Source: Polyodon spathula (Eukaryota; Chordata; Actinopteri; Acipenseriformes; Polyodontidae). Taken from it: DNA of 64,000 nucleotides. The stretch lies in contig NC_054534.1 in the NCBI RefSeq assembly GCF_017654505.1, forward strand, positions 11,661,571 through 11,725,570. The letters run 5' to 3'. The position numbers and the translations under genes are program-made. Below, in pieces: positions 21,104 through 36,324 of this stretch. The first letter of the stretch is position 1, and each line of letters opens with the position of its first letter. The notes beneath the pieces are model-generated. The model was not told the origin of the DNA. It saw nothing but the letters and a program-made list of their open reading frames with translations, and searched no databases.

Positions 21104-21359
21104 TCATCCTTGTAGTCAAATGTTATGTACATAAAGACGCACAGATGATGCTTCTTTCAACAACAGCATATTTGTTTCACTCGCTCTGACTCGTGTACCT
21201 TCACCCACTTACGGCAGTTAGACTCAGTGTTCAAACATGCTGTGCCGAACGACAGCTGTAAAGCAGTAGCTCAACCGCAACTGCTGTGAAACCAAAACAG
21301 ATTAAACAGTGGTTGGCTAGAATGCAGTCAGCACTAAACATCAAAACATAAACATAACA

Positions 21360-21890
21360 CAGTCTCAGGATTCTGTTCAGCTATTCTAATGCTCTGGTAG
21401 AGACAAGCGCTGTCTGTAGTTTACCCTCTCAGGATTCTGTTCAGCTGTTCCAATGCTCTGGTAGAGACCAGCGCTACCTGTAGTTTACACTCAGAATTCT
21501 CTTCAGCTGTTCCAATGCTCTGGTAGAGACCAGCACTGCCTGTAGTTTACATTCACAGGATTCTGTTCAGCTATTCCAATGCTCTGCTAGAGACCAGCAC
21601 TGCTTGTAGTTTACACTCAGAATTCTCTTCAGCTGTTCCAATGCTCTGCTACAGACCAGCACTGCCTGTAGTTTACACTCAGAATTCTCTTCAGCTGTTC
21701 CAATGCTCTGCTACAGACCAGCACTGCCTGTAGTTTACACTTAGAATTCTCTTCAGCTGTTCCAATGCTCTGCTACAGACCAGCACTGCCTGTAGTTTAC
21801 ACTCAGAATTTTCTTCAGTTGTTCCAATGCTCTGGTAGAGACCAGCACTGCCTGTAGTTTACACTCTTAAGGATTTCATTTGGCTGTTCC
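21360..21890 (+). repeat. 62-bp minisatellite, right part
   Basis: About eight units with AGCTGTTCCAATGCTCTG and CTGCCTGTAGTTTACACTC. Unit variants differ at GGTAGAG/GCTACAG. The same unit occurs on the far side of the Gypsy-like element. Confidence 0.93.
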
Positions 21891-22189
21891 AATACTAGTA
21901 CAGGAGAATAATCATTTGCACATCAACTCCTGGAGACTGTTCCCATCATAGTATGAAGATGGAATCTGGTAAGCTTTCCTTCTCTGGTTTTAAAGATCGT
22001 GTGAAGGTGAAATCTGATAAGCTTTCTTTCTCTGGTTTTAAAGATCATATTCAAAATTGCCAAGACCCTCCTGCCAATGCTTCTCCTTGAGTCCACATTA
22101 ACAAATAGATACAGTCTTGTTTATTCTATTCTTTGATCTCTGTGCGCTGCTGATTAAGTTTGAATCGCTTGTGTTTTTAGTGTGTTGTT

Positions 22190-22290
22190 TGTGCTTTTTT
22201 GTTTGTTTTTTAGGACCCCCTTGTAAACAAGGCTTCATCTCAATGGGAAAATCTTCTGGTTAAATAAATAAATAAATAAAAGAGAAACAT
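22190..22290 (+). repeat. LINE-type 3' tail
   Basis: The stretch CCCTTGTAAACAAGGCTTCA, then CTCAATGGGAAAATCTTCTG, ending in (AAAT)n, resembles the 3' tail of fish non-LTR retrotransposons. Confidence 0.6.
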
Positions 22291-22882
22291 TCATTAGATA
22301 AATAACATGCAATGAATTCAAGCCCACCTTACTAGCAACACTTTTAAATTGAAAGGGATTAAAACTCTAAAGAATAACCCTTACATACCTTGTTTATAGT
22401 TTTCAAACATTAGGCCCTATTTATAACACTTTAACTCATAAGGTGTTTAAAGTCCTTGTTATTTTATGTCAGAAATACAGAACTGTTGGGTTTTCTTTTT
22501 CCAGTTTACATGCTGCACACTTGACTTATTTTGCAATGTAAAAAGCAGCATATATATTTTTATTAGTATTATTTACTTGCTTTATTTATTTATTTATTCT
22601 TTTCCTCATGAGTCATGGAGTATTGTTGTATCATTTCCTTCCTATGATTTATTGAATGTTTTCTGTAAGGAGATGTCAATTAACCCATTTCAATTCATAA
22701 CTGTTTTTCTTTGTTGTTGTGTGTCTTCAAAAATCATTAAATGAAAGTAGCTTTCTAAAAACATGCTGATGCATGCACATCTTGAGTTTGTGAACCAAAA
22801 CAAAAAACATTAATGTAAATTGAGCAAAAAGGCTTCTTTTTTAGGTAAAGAAAAAGATTCTCCTGAATGCTGGCTGGCTGGC

Positions 22883-22950
22883 TAGAAATAGAACCACCAC
22901 CCGTAGATGCACAGGCTGGAGTAAGGAAAGTAGTTGCGTGTGTGATCTGG
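22883..22950 (+). repeat. Direct repeat copy 1 (partner 24901-24969)
   Basis: TAGAAATAGAACCACCACCC, GTAGATGCACAGGCTGGAGT and AAGTAGTTGCGTGTGTGATC recur about 2 kb downstream with one or two differences. Confidence 0.9.
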
Positions 22951-24012
22951 TAATGATGTGATTGGTTTACTTTGTACCAGTTAAATCATATATATTTGCT
23001 TGGTGAAACACACAACAATGAAATGTGATGTATTTGTATGTGTGACTTATATGTAGTACTATTATACGAGTATGTGATAGTTGTATTGAAAAGAGAACTA
23101 TGGGGGCACCCTTAGAAAAAAGATATAATTTCATTTTAAAAAGATATGTAAGAAGAAGAGGAGGATCAGGTGAAATGACATCGGTCGTTTATCATGTTGT
23201 ATTTATTGTTTAGAAATACTGCTTCAGGCATTGAATTACCTATTCACCATCATCAGATTCTTCGTTCACTTCGGTCTTTGTGAAATGCTCTAACAGAGAC
23301 CGTGTTTTCTTTTAAATCGCATTTTACAGTACTCTTCAAAGCACTTCTGCGTACTGCTGGAATTGTTTATTCTGTATGTCTCGTCTTTCTTCACCGGGGT
23401 TTTAGTTGCAGTCACCTTTTAAGAAACAGAAAGGGAACACAGTTATTAGAAAGAAAAGCATCAATATCGAATGATGGATAATGCAGTAAAAACACCAATT
23501 GATGTGGTCTGGACATCCCGAACGGCTACATTTTAATTCAGAAAGATTCAGAATAGCCTATACAATCATCTATTTAAAAGGTTATAACAAATATTACACA
23601 AAAACTAACAATAAAAAATATGCTTCTCATGAAAAATAAGTATGATAACCCTAAATACAAACTATTATTAATGCTGTCAAAAGTGCCTGTCTTCCATGTT
23701 ATTGCTATAGTAGAAGCCTATTCAGCGGCATTTTTTCAACCACATGATTTATTTTTTTAGTCGAGATATTTGGCAAAGTCAGTTCATTCCTCCTGGATCT
23801 CCATTAGCTAAAGACTTGGGCAAGTAGCTTTCTCTGTATTTCTCGCATGCCTCGAAGGCAGTATTGCATGTGTACAGTCTTAGTTACAAAGCGTCTGTAG
23901 GTTCAGTGTCACTATATGACACGCCGTTGTAATCTATAATCGACTCGATGGCAGGACATTCACTGGTACGAGTTACTTCTCTTAGAAAACCTGCATGCAT
24001 GATGCATTGATA

Positions 24013-24013
<1 letters not shown>

Positions 24014-24105
<92 letters not shown>
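24014..24105. repeat. (TA)n microsatellite
   Basis: About 45 TA dinucleotides without interruption. Confidence 0.97.
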
Positions 24106-24106
<1 letters not shown>

Positions 24107-24900
24107 CACAGGGCAGCGTATTCGTGTGTTTTAGTATACAATCTTGATTTTAAGCAGGTGTAAACAATGAAATCCAAAATAACAGCAACAGTTTCTACAA
24201 TTTGGTTTGTTTACTTGCCTTCAATATTTGCATTGTTGTTATCAGGTAGGATTTACTTTTAATGGTAATTTATACAATACAGCGGTTAGTGTTTGATATA
24301 GAATGATCTGGACAGTGTGGGAAATCGATCAGGATTAAATGGGCGGGATTTCAAAGGAATGGAATATGTTTTAAGTACAACAACAATAACAACCACAGCA
24401 AAATGAACTAAGATGACGTAGGATATTCCCTAAGAACATTCCCAATTTGTATAATGCAGCAACACTCAAACACTATTTAGATTTACCGTGAACAAATAAA
24501 TTAAACTAACCCCCGTTAAAATAACGCTTTCTGACTCCGTTATTTTAATGTTGAACGTTGCAGCTAGCAACACCTACTTGCCAATCTAAATAATACGAAA
24601 TTAATTAAACTTATTTTTAATAGTTGCAAGATGATTATGCTGTTAACAAAATACATTAACATCTGCCACATACAATTCCAAACAAACAAACAAACAAACA
24701 AACAAAAAAACGTGATCTAACGCGATGTTTAAACTAACCAACCAAAGAAACAAAAAATACTGTATAAACACAATTCCTTTGTATTGATAATGAAATGTGG
24801 CTGGCACGTCTGACTTACTTGTACAGGCAAAACGCAATATACACTGTCTACCGGTAGAGGGAGCCGCACATTACATTTTACTGGAAGATTGAATCAAATC

Positions 24901-24969
24901 TAGAAATAGAACCACCACACGTAGATGCACAGGCTGGAGTAAGGAAAGTAGTTGCGTGTGTGATCTGAT
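24901..24969 (+). repeat. Direct repeat copy 2 (partner 22883-22950)
   Basis: Near-identical to the upstream copy, same orientation. No LTR-type ends are evident. Confidence 0.9.
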
Positions 24970-25349
24970 GAATAGATCACACTTAGGCTTTAAGCTTAAA
25001 TAGAATATTGTCTGCAGTGTTTGTTAAGAAACAAACACTGTGACCCCAGCCTTAATGTACAGGCACTACTGTAATGCAACACTTTGCATTGAAGTCTATT
25101 TTGAATATGGAATGGGGGGACATTAAACGCGGTCTTAAGAACCGAAACAACTGTCAATTCTAATATTAGCACTCCTGTATTCCGGCTCTATTATTGTCTG
25201 CCTAGGCAGATCTCATTGTAATAGAGCGCTTTTATTAAAAGATTAGCACTAACTTCTGCAGTTGGTGGAAAAATATCTGTTATCGCCGAGTTATTTGCAG
25301 CTGGAGAGTATTAAAGCCACGATTTGACGAGACCTGCCAAAGTAGAACA

Positions 25350-25391
25350 ATTTGTATGTATGTATGTATGTATGTATGTATGTATATTATA

Positions 25392-25422
<31 letters not shown>

Positions 25423-25436
25423 TATTATTATTATTT
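25350..25436. repeat. (TGTA)n and (ATT)n microsatellites
   Basis: Two short tandem repeats lie side by side, first TGTA then ATT with one C interruption. Confidence 0.95.
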
Positions 25437-26387
25437 TTAAATACTGATATAGCATTTAGAACCTGCGCATTCGGTTAGGAAGGTAGGGTATTTAAGGAGA
25501 TATTTCAGTAAACAACACCGGATCAATAGAATTATGTATGAAAAAACGCCGCCCACTCGTTTTCATCACACGTTGCCAAGTATGTTGTAAAGAATGAACG
25601 CTCGCCTACATTGTGTAAATAAAACCCAGACCACTCTTAATAAACCTGCTTCATAATGAAACACAGTAATGTGATGCCGCTCGGCGTTGCAATCCGCGAA
25701 CCCAAGGCGAGACCGCTTACAGCAGGCTAATGCAATTGCATTGACATTTGAAAGACACGTTCACTTACTGGCTTGGGAAATACTGTAGTGCAGTAAACAA
25801 ATATACAGGGGTACTTAAACAATAGATATCCCTTCATTTTATAGATGTGTTTGGAAAGGGTTACAATTATAAAGTGTTTCTCGTGGAATCAATACATTTA
25901 ACTGTGTTTCTCCATGAATTATTGCACTTCTGGACTTTGTAGTTTATAACACATATCATCTCTTGTCTGCCACTCTTAAATTGCTTTTTCTTAAAATAAA
26001 AAAGTAACATGGCGCGCGTTGTTAACTCGAGGTAAGATAGCCTGTGGCGAACATTTTTGTCAATGGTTAAGAGGCAGAATTAACGCGTGCGCGCATCAAA
26101 TGGTCCGCAATCGACTGATCTTGGGTAGGTGTGCATCACGCATTTACTAAGTGTAACATCTTATCAAGATAAATATAGAAAAATCGTAGACTTTTATTGG
26201 GGAGTGTTTTCACTGGTTCCACCGAATCAGACACCCACACCGCAGACCGTGCCCTGAATATAGTTTCCTAGTATATTATTTTGAGAGAAAGTTTCGGCTG
26301 GAAATGTCACCTGATTTGGATTGAAAGAACCTTTGTTGTTGTTTTTTTTAAATCTTTTCCCCACCCCCACCGATTAGAAGACCGCCC

Positions 26388-26450
26388 ACCACAGACAGTC
26401 TGCCCGAGACCCCTTATGATTTAAAAAGAGAGGCTGCATTCACACAGTGA
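26388..26450 (+). promoter_or_regulatory. Putative fst core promoter with palindromic SMAD-type site
   Basis: CAGACAGTCTG at 26392-26402 places AGAC and GTCT head to head, which is the SMAD-binding core. TTTAAAAA at 26420-26427 is a TATA-like box about 113 bp before the ATG, suggesting a start near 26450. A C-rich CACC-type stretch lies just upstream. All are motif matches only. Confidence 0.4.
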
Positions 26451-26539
26451 CATTCATTGAACACAGCGCTCGTAAGCAGATTGCTTTTTCCACTGCCGAT
26501 ATCTGTGCTCCAGTTCCCTTTGCCTGCACCGCGCTAAGG

Positions 26540-32204
<5,665 letters not shown>

Positions 32205-33300
32205 AGCAGTGGGACTGTGGGAGCAGCCCTAGGGCAAGGACTCCTGTCCATACTGTAAATAAGTGTACACTTATTTATTTCACACAAAAAGAAAGAAGTA
32301 CACATAGTTGAGTCTGCTAGATGTTTATTTATACAGTGTCTTGGTTTATAATTTATACATTTCAAAATGTCTGGCTGACTGTATACCTTGTTTTTGTTTT
32401 GTAATTTTTGGGTTTTGTTCTTGTTTCTTTTCTTTTTTATTTTGAGGAAATATACTGGTCCAAAAAAGAGCAGTGTTATTTATTTTGAGGTACCGGTAGT
32501 ATGCTACCATGTAAAGTAGAATTCTTCTGCAAGCTGTACATTGCATTCCTATGGCTGTACAAATCTGCTTATTCCTGGCATTTTCTTTCAGTAGCACAGG
32601 TGTTTATTTCTCAAAGCACTGCATGCTAGTCTGTGTGTTTATTTATTGCAAATCTGCTACGCATTCGTGTACATAAAATGCTTCAGGTTTTGTTTACAAC
32701 TAGGGAATCATTATTACTGACCAAAGGACCTCTGCTAATGGTTCTGCACATGTGTGTGGTTCACTACATTGACATTACATTGAGAGGATTTCTTTTCTTG
32801 AAAACAGACCATTGTTTCTTTGAACACAGTCTAGAACAGCATGGTGCTTAACTTGTTCTGAACATGTCAGGACATGCAGAAGTCAATGTAACAGCATTGC
32901 AGATATCTCCCCAGATTAATATGCTCAGGCTGTCGGGGAGTTTACAGTTTGTTTAGGATATGTCTTTTATTATTGAATTCGACTGCATAGAAACTGGTTT
33001 AGCCAATGCACTGTGTCTTCATGTGAAATGTACTGCATCAACATTATATAAGACTTCATCAATTAGCTTTTCTCTCTATTTTCTTTGTTTTTTTGCAAGA
33101 CATTTTTTTATTGTTGTTGCTGATGCATTTTTTTATTTTTATTTTCAACCATGAAAAGTTAAATACAAATTCAGTTATAAATATATAGTTTTGTATTTTT
33201 TTATGTAAATGTCAAATGTATATAAAAAGTTATAATAGTATTTGTACAGATATGGTGAGTGAAACAATAAAAAAATGCAATTTTCCCTAATGCTTTGTTG
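32205..33300 (+). other. fst: fst 3' UTR
   Basis: AT-rich sequence with several ATTTA elements follows the stop. The most likely poly(A) signal is AATAAA at 33266-33271, just before a T/G-rich stretch. Cleavage near 33285-33300 is inferred. Confidence 0.7.
33266..33271 (+). terminator. fst: Putative fst poly(A) signal
   Basis: The canonical AATAAA hexamer is followed by TGTTGTGGACTTTTTG, a typical GU-rich downstream element. Confidence 0.65.
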
Positions 33301-33310
33301 TGGACTTTTT

Positions 33311-33488
33311 GAGAACGTTCAGGCATTAAAGAAAATAGTGGATACAGGTCAAGTCCATGTTGTGGGATTTAGAGACTGCACAGTGAAGATCTCTTCCCTT
33401 CTATAGTGGCCCACTTTGTGTGACTTTTATAGATCCTTTCAGACCACCAGCATTGTGTGATCTGGGATCATTAGCACAAAGAACCCAT
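33311..33488 (+). repeat. Long direct repeat, copy 1
   Basis: About 178 bp from GAGAACGTTCAGGCATTAAA to CACAAAGAACCCAT recurs at 34695-34874 in the same orientation with few differences. Confidence 0.95.
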
Positions 33489-34694
33489 GCTGCCGGCAGA
33501 GCCAGCATACAGCAAGGGCACACACTGGCTAGAGTGGCATCCTTGTCGCCACAGGATCTGTGCTTCCAATCACACCTCTACCCTGAGACCACAGGAAGAA
33601 ATGTAGCTTCTTTACTTAAATTAAAGGGCATGTCACTTTACAATTCACTAGGCGCCTACGAGGGCTTGAGAGTAAAGAAAGGCTTGAGGGGTAGCAAGCT
33701 TGAAGCATGTGAGTGCAGAGGGGGCAAGAAATGTGCTTGGGCCTAGAAAAGAAACTAGGGAGAGTGATAGCAGGTTGTGGCCTCCATGAGGCTAGTGCAT
33801 AAGCTGCGAAAGTATAGATGTAGCCGGGGGTCCCCTCTGCCCGGCTAGGAACCGCCGGGATGGCAGTGACTTGGGCAGGTGGCCGACCCAGTCGGTCGGG
33901 GGAGTGAGACCCACTTCCTCCCCAGAGGGATCCCTGTATGGACAGTTTAGAAAGGAGCAGAGGAGGAGGACAAAAAACAAACACGAGACAAAGAGAAGAA
34001 AGTGTGCTAGGTTAATAGAAGGAAAAAGGGGGAGATTGACAGGTGGAGCTGCCAGACTGACCTCCCGGCACTGCCCCGGCCACGCCCTTTGACTGACGTG
34101 GCGAGCGCTGCGTGAGGCTGTTTAGCGATAACTAGAAATTAGCGACAGAAAGCCACATGACCTTCAAACATTAATATGGCAGCAATATTCCATGAGAGGC
34201 TAATGTATTGGTCACATTTAGCATCTATAACTCTGCAAATATGAAGTCACTGCCTCAATCGGGTTGGAAGCATCATAAAAGAAGTGTCACAAAAGAGATT
34301 GTTCTTGTACAATACCCAGTGGAACTGCACTAAGAGAATCATAGAATCCAGCTGTGTACAGTGTGTGAAGACAAACCCTCCAAACACTGGGTCTTTATAG
34401 ACTGAAAGCAAAAAGTCACATGATCCTAATATGTTAGAACCCTTAGGCCACAGGTCAAAGAGAAGGATGCTATGAGATTTGGTCCAAGAAGTTTCCATGA
34501 GTTGCAAGCTGGGATGGTTTATGAGATAATAGCAATTGTAAATGCAACAGATTTATAAATTCATACCCCCTCCCTCATGGAGATGCTTAAATACATCTGT
34601 ATTAAAATTCTGGTAATAAATAAATAAATTCATAAATAAATTAATTAATAAAAATACTTGATAATCAGAATTTATTGCCATATCTAAGAGAAAT
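33489..34694. other. Sequence between the direct repeats; no gene recognised
   Basis: It includes a GC-rich block at 33820-34110 (CGACCCAGTCGGTCGGGGGA and CACTGCCCCGGCCACGCCC) that stands out against AT-rich surroundings. No coding similarity is seen. It could be the interior of a retroelement or a separate insertion. Confidence 0.45.
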
Positions 34695-34874
34695 GAGAAC
34701 ATTCAGGCATTAAAGAAAATAGTTGATACAGGTCAAGTCCATATTGTGGGGTTTAGAGACTGCACAGTGAAGATCTCTTCCCTTCTATAGTGGCCCACTT
34801 TATGTGTGAGTTTTATAGATCCTTTCAGACCACCAGCATTGTGTGATCTGGGATCATTAGCATAAAGAACCCAT
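34695..34874 (+). repeat. Long direct repeat, copy 2
   Basis: Second copy of the 178-bp repeat; the outer borders of the homology are sharp. LTR ends TG...CA are not evident. Confidence 0.95.
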
Positions 34875-35610
34875 ATTCCCATATACTCCAGGGACTTACT
34901 AATGAATTGCAATCTGGTTTTATTTAGGGTTCACATAGGCTAAAATCATACTTCAAACAGTTGCTAAAGCTATATACGTAACATTCAAAATAATAATTGC
35001 CCCTTTTATTGAGGATGTCATTGTAAAATAAACTTTGACATAAACACAAATTAATCGTGATAGCATTGAACGTCACCAGACCACCACATCAGTAAATAGC
35101 GGCAGAGCTGAGAGTTATCCACAGACCTAACAATGTAAAGCATAAATGTTACTTCTCGTTTTTCAAGCGTAGTTTAAAATCTCCATGCAGTCAAACATTT
35201 TCTTTTTGAAGTGATAATAACTTTACCATAGCAGATAAGGGTACATCGTCCATGTGTGATTGACTCTGAAATGAAAGTGATTCTCGTCTGAGCTGTAAAG
35301 TGTAGGCTCCTCAGAGGATATGAAAATGATGTCTTATGCAGTGATGTACCAGTAATACCCAGATCCTATTTTTCTTCATCCAAACTCTGTGGTAAAAGTT
35401 ACAGTAATGTTTTTGTCTGTAGTTGGAAGGAAAATATACTGTTTTCAAAGCAAGGTTGTGCAGTGTACTGTACATTAAGAACCAGGACAACATAAACATT
35501 GCAATGTAACAGTGTGTTAAACATAAGAGTTTATCCAAACTTGTTGAAGTGGTCTAACAGTCAGCTTTGTGAATTGTGAAGTGCATTCTACTGCCATCAC
35601 ATGCAAATAT

Positions 35611-36042
35611 GGGGTGCCATGTGTAAAAAATAGTTAATATTTTAACAGGTCTTTTTCTGGCGTTTGTATGCAAATGAGCTCCGCCTGCTTTGTGCCTTGA
35701 TGCGATTTTATTGGCTCTTGCAATGCTAATTGCAAAATATGCAGATCTAAGCATTACAAGAGCCAATCAAAGCACAAAGCAGGCGGAGCTCATTTGCATA
35801 CAAACTCTAGATTTAGCTGACCAGTTATTTAGCTAAATGTTAAGTCTTGTTAAGAGATTTAAGATTTAGCTAAATGTTAAATCTTGTAACTAGATTTATA
35901 AATTATATCTGAATGTACACATTTAAAATATATTTGTTTATTTTCACAACATTTATAAATCTGGGGAAAAAATACAAGATTTAAGTTAAATCTGGGAAAA
36001 ATGTTAAAATATTAACTATTTTTCTTTTACACATGGCACCTC
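35611..36042. mobile_element. Palindromic MITE just upstream of ndufs4
   Basis: Terminal inverted repeats of about 35 bp (GGTGCCATGTGTAAAA with AATAGTTAATATTTTAAC, and the complement at 36003-36042). It ends 200 bp before the ndufs4 ATG. Inside is a second near-perfect palindrome (35662-35806). Confidence 0.88.
35662..35806. promoter_or_regulatory. Palindrome with paired octamer and CCAAT motifs
   Basis: The outer 34 bases of each arm are perfect complements. Each arm has the octamer ATGCAAAT (35668-35675; inverted at 35792-35799) and a CCAAT box (inverted ATTGG at 35710; CCAAT at 35763). Whether it acts on ndufs4 is unknown. Confidence 0.6.
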
Positions 36043-36241
36043 TTACGCAAATGCAGATGCTAGATTTAGTATTGCGATTGTGCTGTACTTTACACTGCAT
36101 GAAGAAATGTGTTCATCTCGAAAAAGGCATTCAGACAACAAACCAGAAGGTATTCAGTGTTTCACAGGCTGTTCCTGAAAATTATTTTTGAACCTTGCCA
36201 GTTACCGTAGATGTTGTCGCCTTCGTTCGTCTGCTGTAACT

Positions 36242-36324
36242 ATGGCGTCTTCAATGTCACTGCTGGTTTTGAAACGGGCCTCTTTGCTGAATACAGCGAC
36301 TAAATCATTACTAATTCCGATCAG
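36242..36324 (+). CDS. ndufs4: ndufs4 exon 1: presequence
   Basis: ATG at 36242 with context AACTATGG; 27 codons plus two bases, then the donor GTAAAC. The phase-2 end pairs with the first base of exon 2 to make an Arg codon. Confidence 0.85.

Larger units (their letters stand above)
16890..21350 (-). mobile_element. Ty3/Gypsy-like LTR retrotransposon, decayed
   Basis: Read on the minus strand the order is gag-like (21103-20546), protease (20383-20057), reverse transcriptase remnant (about 19800-19483), RNase H (18567-18259), integrase zinc finger (18204-17848) and integrase core (17765-16932). This is the Ty3/Gypsy order. The two edges share about 65 bp (AAACCAAAACARATTAAACA, then GGCTAGAATGC), which may be remnants of the long terminal repeats. 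Frameshifts and lost catalytic residues make it inactive. No envelope gene is seen. Confidence 0.88.
22291..26380. other. Intergenic region upstream of fst; no supported gene
   Basis: It holds a 65-bp direct repeat (22883-22950 and 24901-24969), a (TA)n run at 24014-24105 and (TGTA)n/(ATT)n at 25350-25436. Minus-strand fragments near 23350 and 23800 look faintly exon-like but cannot be joined. Confidence 0.6.

Noticed and set aside
16890..21350. Endogenous retrovirus
   Set aside because: Gene order and motifs are Ty3/Gypsy, no envelope-like frame is seen, and the reading frames and catalytic sites are broken.
23200..24180. A minus-strand gene between the Gypsy element and fst
   Set aside because: Short Cys-containing frames and an AATAAA on the minus strand are present, but exons could not be joined with valid splice sites and no family was recognised.
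33420..34092. Gene in the GC-rich block between the direct repeats
   Set aside because: Frames on both strands are short, of low complexity and without recognisable domains.
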